From: Spirochaetota bacterium
Lineage (GTDB): Bacteria > Spirochaetota > Spirochaetia > Treponematales > Treponemataceae
Direction of reading: 5' to 3'
Length of the DNA stretch: 64,000 bases
Assembly (NCBI GenBank): GCA_023438065.1
Contig: JAEXRH010000002.1
Span: forward strand, 1-64,000
The notes below the pieces were generated by a model. It was not told the origin of the DNA. It saw nothing but the letters and a program-made list of their open reading frames with translations, and did not search any database. Positions within the stretch are counted from its first letter, which is position 1. Every line of letters begins with the position of its first letter. Positions 9,606-17,863 of this stretch are shown here, piece by piece. Position numbers and translations under genes: made by a program.

Positions 9606-10661
9606 ATGAAACCATTCTCGTTTTCAGCGTTATCCGTCTGCCTCGCGCTCGCCTTACTGGCGTCGTGCGGCGGCGCAAAAGATAGCCGTCTTGCCGTCGA
9701 CAAAAACGGCAAGACCGTGGTCGAGCGATACGGGCAGCTCCAGGTCATCGGAACGAACCTGTGCGACCATGCGGGGAATCCCGTGCAGCTTCGCGGGATG
9801 AGCTCGCATGGTCTGCAATGGCACGGCAAGTACGCGAACAAGGAGGTTATCTCCTGGCTTCGCGACGACTGGAACGTTCAGGTATGGCGGCCCGCGCTCT
9901 ATCTTTCCGAGGGCGGCTACATGACATCGCCCGCGCTCAAGCAGAAGGTCATCGACTCGATCGACGCGTGCCTCTCGCTCGGGATGTACGTGATGGTCGA
10001 CTGGCATGTCCTGCGCGAGCAGACTCCCGCTCTCTACCAGGGCCAGGCGATCGAGTTCTTTACCGAGATCGCGCAAAAATACGGCGCGTATCCCAACGTC
10101 ATCTACGAGATCTGCAACGAGCCGAACGGGCCGGACACGACCTGGGACGGGGTGATCAAGCCCTATGCCGAGGCGGTGATCGCGGCGATTCGGGCCGTCG
10201 ATCCCGACAACGTCATCGTCGTCGGTACGCCGACCTGGAGCCAGGACGTGGATATCGCCGCCGCGAACCCGATCCAGGGCCAGAAGAACCTCATGTATAC
10301 CCTGCATTTTTACGCGGGCAGCCACGGGGACGAGCTCATGAAGAAAACGGAGACCGCCATCGCGAAGGGACTTCCGATCTACGTGACCGAATGGGGCACG
10401 ACGAAGAACGACGGATCGGTTTTTTCGCGGAAGGAAACCCTCAAATGGCTTGCCTTCATGGATAGGCACAATCTTTCCTGGAATAACTGGGCGGTCGGAA
10501 ACAAGGGCGAGGATGTCGGCATTCTCGCTTTTAACGCGGATCGGGAGGGCAAAGGCCACTGGAAAGAATCCGACCTTACCCCCTCGGGACAATTTGTCCG
10601 GGGAGTCCTGAGAAACGAGGTAAAAGCGAGCGGATTCGCGGGCATTTTCCCCGGAAAGTAA
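9606..10661 (+). CDS. GH5 family endoglucanase-like lipoprotein, copy 2
   Basis: A tandem paralogue of the preceding enzyme, 351 residues. It has a lipoprotein signal with Cys at 21 (LLASC) and a GH5 barrel with YEICNEPNG (acid/base Glu 172) and VTEWGTT (nucleophile Glu 262). Long blocks are identical or nearly so with copy 1, including VVERYGQLQVIGTNLCD and IMYTLHFYAG against LMYTLHFYAG, so it arose by gene duplication followed by divergence. The ATG at 9606 is preferred over GTG at 9603 because GGAGG is five bases from the former. No terminator was seen after the gene; the binding-protein promoter follows. Confidence 0.9.
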   Translation: MKPFSFSALSVCLALALLASCGGAKDSRLAVDKNGKTVVERYGQLQVIGTNLCDHAGNPVQLRGMSSHGLQWHGKYANKEVISWLRDDWNVQVWRPALYLSEGGYMTSPALKQKVIDSIDACLSLGMYVMVDWHVLREQTPALYQGQAIEFFTEIAQKYGAYPNVIYEICNEPNGPDTTWDGVIKPYAEAVIAAIRAVDPDNVIVVGTPTWSQDVDIAAANPIQGQKNLMYTLHFYAGSHGDELMKKTETAIAKGLPIYVTEWGTTKNDGSVFSRKETLKWLAFMDRHNLSWNNWAVGNKGEDVGILAFNADREGKGHWKESDLTPSGQFVRGVLRNEVKASGFAGIFPGK

Positions 10662-10701
10662 TTTTACCGGTTTACAAACTCTGAACTTGTGAAAAAAACA
10701 T

Positions 10702-10731
10702 TTGACAGTCGTTTGTGAAAGGGTGTAGGAT
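10702..10731 (+). promoter_or_regulatory. Promoter of the sugar ABC importer operon
   Basis: TTGACA (10702-10707), 18 bases, TAGGAT (10726-10731). It has the best -35 of the region, fitting strong expression of a binding protein. Confidence 0.6.
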
Positions 10732-10747
10732 TGAACACATGAAAGGC

Positions 10748-10761
10748 AATCGGTTGCGATT
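10748..10761. promoter_or_regulatory. LacI-type operator candidate
   Basis: AATCG-GTTG-CGATT is an inverted repeat just downstream of the promoter, well placed to block elongation or initiation. A LacI family repressor is encoded at the end of the same gene set. Confidence 0.45.
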
Positions 10762-10803
10762 TTTAAATCCAAACCATTGCCAAACAGAAAAGAGGAGAGA
10801 AAG

Positions 10804-12063
10804 ATGAAGAAACTTCTTATCGTTCTTGCCGCTGCGGTCGTTCTCATGACCGGTTGCGCCAAGAAGGAAGCAAAAGCTTCGGGAACCCTCGTCGTTTGGT
10901 CGTTCACTGATGAGCTGAAGACCATGATCGACAAGTACTATGCCCCGTCGCATCCCGATGTCAAGGTTGAGTATTCGCTCACCCCGACCGACCAGTTCCC
11001 CAACAAGCTTGACCCGGTTCTCGCTTCCGGACAGGGCGCCCCTGACGTTTTCGCTCTTGAGGCCGCTTTCGTTCGCAAGTACATCGAGTCCGGTCTCCTT
11101 CTCGACATCACCGATGTCGCGAACGACGTCAAGGCGAAGGCTCTTGCGTATCCGATCGAAGTCGGTACCTTCAACGGAAAGGTCTATGGTCTTTCCTGGC
11201 AGGGAACCCCCGGTGCGATGTTCTATCGCCGCAGCCTCGCGAAGAAGTACCTCGGATCCGACGATCCCGCCGAAGTCCAGAAGTATTTCACTGACCTCAA
11301 CAAGTTCCTCGAGACCGCCGCTGCCCTCAAGGACAAGTCCAAGGGCAAGTGCGTAGTCGTTTCCGCGACTGGCGACCTCTTCATGCCCTTCAAGGGCGCT
11401 CGCAAGGGTCCCTGGGTCATCGATGGCAAGCTCAGCGTTGATCCCGCCATGGAAGCTTACATGGATATCTGCAAGACCCTCAAAGAGAAGGGACTTGAAG
11501 GTCGCCAGGGTCAGTGGTCCGAGGGTTGGTTCGCCGGTATGAAGGGAACCCTCAAGGACGAGAAGGGAGCCGACGTCGAAGTCTTCTCCTACTTCCTCCC
11601 GACCTGGGGTCTCCACTACGTTCTCAAGACCAACGCCCCCGACACCTCCGGTGACTGGGCGATGTGCGCCGGCCCCGCTGGTTACAGCTGGGGTGGTACC
11701 TGGGTTGCCGCTTACAAGGGAACCAAGAACGCCGTTGCCGCGAAGGACTTCATCCGCTACGTAGCGACCGACGACACCTTCCTCGAGGCGTGGGCCAAGG
11801 ACACCGGTGACTACGTTTCCAACAACACCGTCGTTGCCAAGATCAAGGACTCCTACTCCGAGCCCTTCCTCGGTGGACAGAACCACTACGCCGCGTTCGC
11901 CCAGATGGCCGCTGCCGTTAACGGCAAGCTCATCCAGGGTTCCGATCAGGCGATCGAAGGCCTCTTCAACGAAGCCGTCACCGCTTACGTTAACGGTGAG
12001 AAGACCAAAGACAAGGCCATTGAAGACTTCAAGAGCCAGGTCAACGCCCAGCTCGGTTTCTAA
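10804..12063 (+). CDS. Sugar ABC transporter substrate-binding lipoprotein
   Basis: Family 1 extracellular solute-binding protein that captures a sugar or oligosaccharide outside the inner membrane and delivers it to the two permeases that follow. The protein has 419 residues; lipobox LMTGC gives Cys 18. It has the two-lobe fold features of the family: GTLVVWSFTDELKTMIDKY, FNGKVYGLSWQGTPGAMFYRRSLAKKY, and a C-terminal half rich in Trp and Tyr (LPTWGLHYV, AGYSWGGTWVAAYKGTKN). The start is set by GAGGAGAGA. Codon choice is strongly biased to a small set, unlike its neighbours, as expected for abundant protein. A hairpin and T-run between this gene and the permeases should lower downstream expression. 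Confidence 0.9.
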   Translation: MKKLLIVLAAAVVLMTGCAKKEAKASGTLVVWSFTDELKTMIDKYYAPSHPDVKVEYSLTPTDQFPNKLDPVLASGQGAPDVFALEAAFVRKYIESGLLLDITDVANDVKAKALAYPIEVGTFNGKVYGLSWQGTPGAMFYRRSLAKKYLGSDDPAEVQKYFTDLNKFLETAAALKDKSKGKCVVVSATGDLFMPFKGARKGPWVIDGKLSVDPAMEAYMDICKTLKEKGLEGRQGQWSEGWFAGMKGTLKDEKGADVEVFSYFLPTWGLHYVLKTNAPDTSGDWAMCAGPAGYSWGGTWVAAYKGTKNAVAAKDFIRYVATDDTFLEAWAKDTGDYVSNNTVVAKIKDSYSEPFLGGQNHYAAFAQMAAAVNGKLIQGSDQAIEGLFNEAVTAYVNGEKTKDKAIEDFKSQVNAQLGF

Positions 12064-12091
12064 TAAAACTTGAGTAAAGGCTTGTAAGAAA

Positions 12092-12131
12092 GGGTGCGGA
12101 AATGGTTTCAACCTGATCCGCACCCTTTTTT
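12092..12131 (+). terminator. Intra-operon attenuating terminator
   Basis: GGGTGCGGA (12092-12100) pairs with TCCGCACCC (12117-12125), with six T after. It sits between the binding protein and the first permease, so it probably sets excess of binding protein over membrane parts. Confidence 0.85.
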
Positions 12132-12158
12132 ATAAAATATTCGTAAAGGGGATAACCG

Positions 12159-13133
12159 ATGAAACAAAAGACGATAGGCAACGAGACCCGGGTAAATCGG
12201 TGGGGTTACTTTTTTGTCATTCCTTTTGTCGTAGTATACCTGCTTTTTAATTTGTACCCGACGTTTTACACCTTCATGCTCGCTTTCACCGATCTCCGAG
12301 GGTTACGCGTCGATTTCAAGTTTGCGGGTTTAGAGAATTTCGTTAAGCTGGTTTCTGATCAGTATTTCTGGGGTGCAGTCGGTAACACCTTTATAATCTG
12401 GGGATTGAACTTTGCCCCCCAGCTGGGTATCGCGCTCATTCTATCCATTTGGCTTTCCGATATCCGCTTAAAACTGAAATGCAAAGGCTTTTTCAGGGCC
12501 GTTATCTATATGCCGAACCTCCTTACCGCCGCTTCCGTCGCGTTGCTTTTCCGCAGCCTTTTCGGATGGCCGCTTGGACCGGTAAATCAGTTTTTGACGC
12601 AATATCTTGGTATTTACCAGATGAAAGAACTTGACGGAAAAATGGTCCAGCAAGCGTTCAACTTCTTCCGGGACCCCATGGCCACGCGTGGAATCGTCGC
12701 GTTCATTCAGTGGTGGATGTGGTACGGTAATACCGTCATCATGCTTATGGCCGGAATCACCAGTATCTCCGCATCCCTGTACGAGTCCGCGGTCGTCGAC
12801 GGCGCGAACAGCCGACAGACCACCTGGTACATCACCCTTCCGATGCTCAGGCCCATGATGCTCTTTATCCTGGTCACCTCGATGATCGGCGGTATGCAGA
12901 TGTTCGATATCCCGTTCCTTCTCACCGATATGCGCGGTGGACCGGATTTCAAGATTCGAACGTCGATCGTGTACATGTATAACATGGCATTCCAGGGACG
13001 AAACGATTACGCGTACGCCGCGGCGATATCGATCGGTGTATTCGTCATTACGATGGCGCTCGCGCTCATTATCTTCTTCTTCCTGCAAGATCGCAGCGAT
13101 ATCAAGAAGAAACACGTGGGAGGCACGAAATGA
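12159..13133 (+). CDS. Sugar ABC transporter permease, MalF/UgpA type
   Basis: Inner-membrane permease of a carbohydrate importer, 324 residues with six predicted transmembrane segments (first at about 15-40, GYFFVIPFVVVYLLFNLYPTF). The EAA-type cytoplasmic loop that contacts the ATPase is visible as YESAVVDGANSRQTTWYITLPMLRPMM around 208-235. AAGGGG lies seven bases before the ATG. It overlaps the next permease by four bases (ATGA). No ATPase gene is present here, so a shared MsiK-like ATPase encoded elsewhere is inferred. Confidence 0.9.
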   Translation: MKQKTIGNETRVNRWGYFFVIPFVVVYLLFNLYPTFYTFMLAFTDLRGLRVDFKFAGLENFVKLVSDQYFWGAVGNTFIIWGLNFAPQLGIALILSIWLSDIRLKLKCKGFFRAVIYMPNLLTAASVALLFRSLFGWPLGPVNQFLTQYLGIYQMKELDGKMVQQAFNFFRDPMATRGIVAFIQWWMWYGNTVIMLMAGITSISASLYESAVVDGANSRQTTWYITLPMLRPMMLFILVTSMIGGMQMFDIPFLLTDMRGGPDFKIRTSIVYMYNMAFQGRNDYAYAAAISIGVFVITMALALIIFFFLQDRSDIKKKHVGGTK

Positions 13134-13972
13134 AGTCCGCAACCAGCGCGCTCAACATCAAACGCTTTGTCGTCTACACGATAATGGTGTTGCTCATACT
13201 CATCGCAATCGTTCCGATTTATCTCTTGCTCGTCAACGCGACGAGGACCAACGCGCAGATCAACGAGGGCATCTCCCTGATCCCCGGAAGCAACGTCGCC
13301 TACAACTGGCACGCGCTCACGAGCAGGCAATTCCAGATCACGCAGGGCTTCTTCAACAGCGCATATCTCGCGATCATGATGACTCTGTTCGGCGTGTACT
13401 TCTCCTCGATGACCGCGTACGGACTCCATGTCTATAACTTCAAGGGAAAGAAGATCGTATGGGGAGGAATTCTCATAATCATGATGCTTCCCGCTTCCTT
13501 GTCGTTCATCGGTTTCTATCAGTTCATCGCGAAATTGCATCTCTTGAACAGCTACATCCCGCTCATCGTTCCGACGATCGCGTCCGCGGGTACCGTCCTG
13601 TTCCTCAGGCAGTATCTTCAGTCGGTGCTTTCGATGGAGCTTATCGACGCGGCCCGTATCGACGGCGCGGGTGAATTCCGCACCTTCAATACGATCATTA
13701 TTCCCATCATCACCCCGGCTATCGCGGCGCAGTCGATCTTCTCGTTCGTCGGTTCCTGGAATAACTTCTTCACCCCGTTCGTTCTCATCTCGAGCACGAA
13801 GAAGTATACCCTCCCGATGCTCGTCCAGATGCTTCGCGGCGATATCTACCGCACCGAGTACGGCGGAATCTACCTCGGTATCGCCGTATCGCTCATTCCG
13901 ATCCTTATTTTCTACTCCTTCATGTCCCGGTTTATCATCTCCGGTATCACCATGGGTGGCGTAAAGGAATAA
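13130..13972 (+). CDS. Sugar ABC transporter permease, MalG/UgpE type
   Basis: Second permease of the importer, 280 residues with about six membrane segments. The EAA loop reads MELIDAARIDGAGEFRTFNTIIIPIITPAI near 168-198, and the C-terminus ends ISGITMGGVKE, typical of MalG-type subunits. It is translationally coupled to the preceding gene by an ATGA overlap. It closes the transport operon; a terminator and the lacI-type gene follow. Confidence 0.9.
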   Translation: MKSATSALNIKRFVVYTIMVLLILIAIVPIYLLLVNATRTNAQINEGISLIPGSNVAYNWHALTSRQFQITQGFFNSAYLAIMMTLFGVYFSSMTAYGLHVYNFKGKKIVWGGILIIMMLPASLSFIGFYQFIAKLHLLNSYIPLIVPTIASAGTVLFLRQYLQSVLSMELIDAARIDGAGEFRTFNTIIIPIITPAIAAQSIFSFVGSWNNFFTPFVLISSTKKYTLPMLVQMLRGDIYRTEYGGIYLGIAVSLIPILIFYSFMSRFIISGITMGGVKE

Positions 13973-13984
13973 GCGAGGAACGTT

Positions 13985-14013
13985 GGAACGGGTTTCTTGG
14001 CGGAGCCCGTTCC
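13985..14013. repeat. Inverted repeat after the permease gene
   Basis: GGAACGGG and CCCGTTCC form an 8-bp stem with a 13-base loop and no T-run. It may protect the 3' end of the operon mRNA. Confidence 0.4.
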
Positions 14014-14079
14014 TGACCCGCGCGCCGCGAAAGTCTGTCGCGATGCGCGAGGTTTCATCAGTGCTCCCAAGGAACGAAG

Positions 14080-14113
14080 GGCCAGGGTTTCAAAGCGAGA
14101 CCTTGGCCTTTTT
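14080..14113 (+). terminator. Intrinsic terminator of the ABC importer operon
   Basis: A 12-bp stem from GGCCAGGGTTTC to GAGACCTTGGCC with a short AAAGC loop is followed by five T. Confidence 0.75.
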
Positions 14114-14181
14114 ATTTATCGGTAAAGCGCGGTTGACCCCGTATTCGACGAAGGCAGAACGGGAAGGGGAAGGCGGACAGT

Positions 14182-15195
14182 ATGGTTACGATTTACGATA
14201 TCGCGAAAAAGACCGGCTTTTCCCCCCCGACGGTTTCAAAGGCGCTCAACGGGACCGGAGGCTTGCGCGCCTCGACGCGGGAGGTCATCCTCGCGGCGGC
14301 GCGGGACATGGGGTATCGCCCGAACATGACGGCGCGTTCCTTGAGCACCAGCCGATCGAGCCTCATTGGCGTCATCTATGAGGATTACTACATGCTGAAG
14401 GGGTTCAAACACCCGCTTTTCAGCGATATCCTCAACAGTTTCAGAAGGGTCATCGAGAACTCGGGATACGATCTTCTTTTCCTTTCACGAACCCTTGGCG
14501 CGCGCCGGATGTCGTATATCGATCACTGCGAGTACCGGAACGTGGACGGGATTCTCGTGATGAACCCGGTTCCGGGAGATTCCGAGGTCGAGAAGCTCAG
14601 GGATTGCGGGCGACCCTGCGTATCCGCGAACGAGCCGATAGCAGGAATATGCACGGTAGCGACCGAGAACCGGCTGGGCGCGATTGACGCCGTCCAGTAC
14701 CTGATAAATTTGGGTCATCGCCGCATCGCGTACGTTTCCGGCCCCCAGCGCGAAAGCGCCCCCGCGGCCTACGAACGTTTGCAGGGGTATCGACGGTGTC
14801 TCGAGGATAACGGCTTGTCGTTCGATCCCGAGTTTGTCGAGGAAGCGCTTTTCTGGCATTCCGAGGCGGGGTACGAGGCGACGCGCCGTCTCTTGGGACG
14901 ACGGCGCGATTTTACCGCCATCTTCGCATCGAACGACGCGATGGCCTGCGGGGCGATGAAGGCGCTCCAGGAAGCCGGGGTGTCGGTACCGACCGACGTT
15001 TCGATCATCGGGTTTGACGGTGACGACATCGACGAGTATCTCAACCCTCGGCTCACCACGATGTGGCAAAACCGCGAGGAGATCGGGACGAAGGCGGCAG
15101 AGCTTCTGCTCGCTCAACTCGCGGGAGAAGGGACTCCTGATATCGTGCGCATTCCCGCTAAACTCGTCGAACGCGATTCGTGCAGGCGGCTATAG
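14182..15195 (+). CDS. LacI family transcriptional regulator
   Basis: Repressor of 337 residues. The N-terminal helix-turn-helix and hinge are canonical (VTIYDIAKKTGFSPPTVSKALNG up to ARSLSTSRS), followed by a periplasmic-binding-protein-like effector domain (IGVIYEDYY, NVDGILVMNP, HRRIAYVSGP, TAIFASNDAMACGAMKAL, DVSIIGFDGDD). A purine-rich ribosome site (GGGAAGGGGAAGG) precedes ATG. Placed directly after the sugar importer operon, it is the likely regulator of it, acting at the AATCG/CGATT repeat near 10748. The effector is presumably the transported sugar; this is inference from position. Confidence 0.9.
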   Translation: MVTIYDIAKKTGFSPPTVSKALNGTGGLRASTREVILAAARDMGYRPNMTARSLSTSRSSLIGVIYEDYYMLKGFKHPLFSDILNSFRRVIENSGYDLLFLSRTLGARRMSYIDHCEYRNVDGILVMNPVPGDSEVEKLRDCGRPCVSANEPIAGICTVATENRLGAIDAVQYLINLGHRRIAYVSGPQRESAPAAYERLQGYRRCLEDNGLSFDPEFVEEALFWHSEAGYEATRRLLGRRRDFTAIFASNDAMACGAMKALQEAGVSVPTDVSIIGFDGDDIDEYLNPRLTTMWQNREEIGTKAAELLLAQLAGEGTPDIVRIPAKLVERDSCRRL

Positions 15196-15233
15196 CCATC
15201 GCCCGGTAACGGCGGGATAACCGCACGGTCCAA

Positions 15234-15920
15234 TCAGTATCCGGTTTTCGGGCCGGACGCGGAACTTCCCGTCACGAGGGCTTCGCTCGCGGTGAAGTTC
15301 GTGCCGAGCCGGTCGGCGCCCATGCGGACGTATTCCTCGGCGGTAGCGGCGTCCCGGATGCCACCGGAGGGTTTCACCTTGATGCGGCCTTTCGCGGTGT
15401 CGAGCATGGTCTTTACCGCCTCGACGGTGGCGCCGCCCGAGGCGAAGCCCGTGGAGGTTTTCACGAAGTCGGCGCCCGCTTTCACGCAGATCTCGGTCGT
15501 GCGCGCGATCTCGTCGGTCGTGAGGAAGCAGGTTTCGAAGATCACCTTGAGCGGTACCTTTTTCGCGCGGCAGACGTCGGCGACGGCGCGGATGTCTTTT
15601 TCCACGTAGTCCCAGTCACCCGAGCGGATTTTCCCGAAATTCGCGACCATGTCGATCTCGTCGGTGCCGAGCGCGATGTACTCGGCGGCCTCGAAGGCCT
15701 TGACCGCGGTCGTCGTCGCCCCGTGCGGGAAGGCGAGCACGCAGCTCACCCCGGTTTCGGTTCCCGCGGTCATGCGCTTGGCGAGCGCGATGTCGCAGGG
15801 CCTCACGCAGACGGTTTTCGTCTTCCACTTAACGCTTTCGGTTATCGCGGCCTTGACCTCGTCCTCGGTGAGTTCGGGCTTGAGGATCGCCGCGTCGAGA
15901 TATCGGTTGATCGGTTCCAT
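15234..15920 (-). CDS. deoC: Deoxyribose-phosphate aldolase
   Basis: Cleaves 2-deoxyribose 5-phosphate to glyceraldehyde 3-phosphate and acetaldehyde in deoxynucleoside breakdown. The protein has 228 residues, the usual size for the family. A class I aldolase barrel is seen with the Schiff-base Lys at 154 in DFVKTSTGF, the assisting Lys in RIKVKPSGGIRD, and GTDEIDMVANFG. The frame is open upstream to 16364, but the conserved protein begins MEPINRYLDAAILKPELT, so the start at 15920 is used; TATACT with an upstream TG lies seven bases before it. It is convergent with the lacI-type gene and divergent from thrC. No nucleoside phosphorylase gene is adjacent. Confidence 0.92.
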   Translation of the reverse strand: MEPINRYLDAAILKPELTEDEVKAAITESVKWKTKTVCVRPCDIALAKRMTAGTETGVSCVLAFPHGATTTAVKAFEAAEYIALGTDEIDMVANFGKIRSGDWDYVEKDIRAVADVCRAKKVPLKVIFETCFLTTDEIARTTEICVKAGADFVKTSTGFASGGATVEAVKTMLDTAKGRIKVKPSGGIRDAATAEEYVRMGADRLGTNFTASEALVTGSSASGPKTGY

Positions 15921-15927
15921 GCCTTGA

Positions 15928-15936
15928 AGTATAGCA
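15928..15936 (-). promoter_or_regulatory. deoC extended -10 promoter (leaderless geometry)
   Basis: TGC TATACT on the minus strand is followed by seven bases and ATG. The -35 position is poor (TGCAAA). Confidence 0.5.
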
Positions 15937-16114
15937 TATCGGGGCACGCGTTTGCACGGGGTATTACCGGTCGCGCGCCATGCCCGGGCGGAGATCGCGA
16001 CGCGCGCGAACGAAGAGCAAGGCGTACGCGGATCGACGTTCGTCGCGCGACCGCTCGGCCCGGCATATGCGCGGGTCGCTTTCTTGCGCGCGGGAGGACC
16101 GGGGGGTAGCGGAA

Positions 16115-16150
16115 AACCGAGTTGCGGTGCGGTAGCGCCGCAACTCGGTT
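16115..16150. repeat. Perfect 13-bp inverted repeat, 10-base loop
   Basis: AACCGAGTTGCGG pairs with CCGCAACTCGGTT. No T-run follows on either strand. It looks like a dispersed hairpin element or an operator, not a terminator. Confidence 0.6.
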
Positions 16151-16311
16151 TGCAGCGAGGGGACCCCGCGTAAGTAACGCAGCAAGATGCGTCTGTCGGT
16201 GGGGGCCGGATCGCGGACTTCCGGGACGATTCGACGGGAATGATGGCGTTTTCGCGAAGGGTGAAAGAAGAATCCGTCGACTCTCGTCCCGGAATCCCGA
16301 TCCGGCCTGGT

Positions 16312-16340
16312 TTGCGCTGGGCCCCCTTCTGTGCTATAGT
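16312..16340 (+). promoter_or_regulatory. thrC promoter (leaderless geometry)
   Basis: TTGCGC (16312-16317), exactly 17 bases, extended -10 TGC TATAGT (16335-16340), then seven bases to ATG. Confidence 0.55.
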
Positions 16341-16347
16341 GACTTTC

Positions 16348-17769
16348 ATGAAATATCGTGACACGCGGGACGCGTCCCGCCAGGTTTCCTTCAGGACCGC
16401 CGTGCTTCAGGGGATGGATCCCGTCACCGGCGGGTTGTACATACCGCACGAGATTCCGGAACTTCCCCGGTCGTTCCTCTTCCGCAACCCGGCGCCCAGT
16501 TTCCGCGACATCGCCTTCGAGGCGGCAAAGCCCTTCGTCGCCGGCGAGATCCCGGAGGCCGACCTCATGGAGATCATCGCGGACGCCTATCCCTTTACCG
16601 CGCCCGTCGCGCCGATAGACCCCACGACCTACGTGCTCGAGCTCTTCCACGGGCCGACCTGCGCCTTCAAGGATTTCGGGGCGCGCTTCATGGCGCGGAT
16701 GATGTCGTATTTCAACCGGGGCGAGAACGAGACGCTTCACATCCTCGTCGCGACCTCGGGCGACACGGGAAGCGCGGTCGGGAGCGCCTTTCACGGGGTT
16801 CCCGGTATCGACGTGACGATCCTCTATCCCGCGGGGAAGATATCGCGCCTCCAGGAAAAGCAGCTTTCGACCTTCGACGGGAACGTCCGCGCCCTGTCGG
16901 TGACGGGCACCTTCGACGATTGCCAGAAGCTCGTGAAGACCGCCTTTACCGACGAGAAGCTCCGCGGGAAGCTCCGGCTTTCCTCGGCGAATTCGATCAA
17001 CATCTCGCGGCTCCTCCCGCAGTCCTTCTACTACATCTACGGCTCGCTCATCGTGCGCGAGCGGGGCCCTTACGACTCGAAGATCGACGATCCGCAGCTC
17101 ATCGTTACGGTGCCGTCCGGAAACTTCGGGAACCTCACCTCCGGGCTCATGGCGCGGAAGATGGGCGCGCCGATCCGCGGGTTCATCGCGGCGACGAACT
17201 CCAATCGGACGATCCCGGACTGGCTCGAGTCGGGCGAGTACAAGGCGCGTCCCTCGGTCGCGACGCTCTCGAACGCGATGGACGTCGGCGCGCCGAGCAA
17301 CTACGAGCGGATGCAGGCGATGTATTCGGTCGAGGAAGCGAGGAAGATCATGGCGGGCTACTGGCTCGACGATGCGGGCACGATGGCCGCGATGAAGGCC
17401 TGCCACGACAGGACCGGCTACATCATCGACCCACACGGCGCGGTCGCCTGGAAGGCCTGGGACGACGCGAAGTCGGGCTGCATCGCCAACATGCTCGCGG
17501 GGAAAGCGGTCCCCGCGGACAAGAGCGGGTTCCGCGGAAAGGGTAAGATGGCGCCTGAGTGGGCGCGCGACTGCGCGGACAAAAAGTGCGTCGGGCTCAT
17601 CCTCGAGACGGCGCACCCGGCGAAGTTCGGCGAGACCGTCAAGGAAGCGACCGGCCGCGAGCCGTCGATCCCCGAGCGTCTCGAGAAGGTACTCTCGCTC
17701 CCGGACCGCTCGGAGCCGATGACGGTCGATTACGAGAAGTTCAGGGAATGGCTCGTCGCGAACCTGTAA
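16348..17769 (+). CDS. thrC: Threonine synthase
   Basis: PLP enzyme that converts O-phosphohomoserine to threonine. The protein has 473 residues, the length of the long (Proteobacteria/yeast-type) class. The N-terminal cap is followed by the PLP Lys at 108 in FHGPTCAFKDFGARF, the phosphate loop ATSGDTGSAVG, VPSGNFGNLTSGLMARKMG, and the C-terminal ETAHPAKF block. The frame extends upstream to 16240, but the family start and the promoter position support ATG at 16348. It is monocistronic with a terminator 25 bases after the stop. It stands alone without thrA or thrB. Confidence 0.92.
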   Translation: MKYRDTRDASRQVSFRTAVLQGMDPVTGGLYIPHEIPELPRSFLFRNPAPSFRDIAFEAAKPFVAGEIPEADLMEIIADAYPFTAPVAPIDPTTYVLELFHGPTCAFKDFGARFMARMMSYFNRGENETLHILVATSGDTGSAVGSAFHGVPGIDVTILYPAGKISRLQEKQLSTFDGNVRALSVTGTFDDCQKLVKTAFTDEKLRGKLRLSSANSINISRLLPQSFYYIYGSLIVRERGPYDSKIDDPQLIVTVPSGNFGNLTSGLMARKMGAPIRGFIAATNSNRTIPDWLESGEYKARPSVATLSNAMDVGAPSNYERMQAMYSVEEARKIMAGYWLDDAGTMAAMKACHDRTGYIIDPHGAVAWKAWDDAKSGCIANMLAGKAVPADKSGFRGKGKMAPEWARDCADKKCVGLILETAHPAKFGETVKEATGREPSIPERLEKVLSLPDRSEPMTVDYEKFREWLVANL

Positions 17770-17793
17770 AAAAGGACGGATCAGCAATGCAAT

Positions 17794-17817
17794 AGCCCGC
17801 TTCGCGCGGGCTTTTTT
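17794..17817 (+). terminator. thrC intrinsic terminator
   Basis: AGCCCGC and GCGGGCT form a 7-bp stem with a 5-base loop, followed by six T. Confidence 0.85.
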
Positions 17818-17863
17818 CTTGATATCGGAATGGCAAGTCGCGTTCGGCCGTCGGGAAGCGGGG

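Larger units (their letters stand above)
15921..16347. other. Intergenic region deoC/thrC
   Basis: 427 bases with no convincing gene. It holds the deoC -10 (15928-15933, minus), a 13-bp perfect inverted repeat (16115-16150) and the thrC promoter (16312-16340). The rest is GC-rich and shows nothing recognisable; long open frames crossing it are extensions of the flanking genes. Confidence 0.6.

Noticed and set aside
10777..10803. Earlier start (MPNRKEERK) for the sugar-binding protein
   Set aside because: It would put charged residues before a clear lipoprotein signal and skip the GAGGAGAGA ribosome site.
15964..17787. A 607-codon minus-strand frame opposite thrC
   Set aside because: It is Arg-rich antisense of thrC with no motif.
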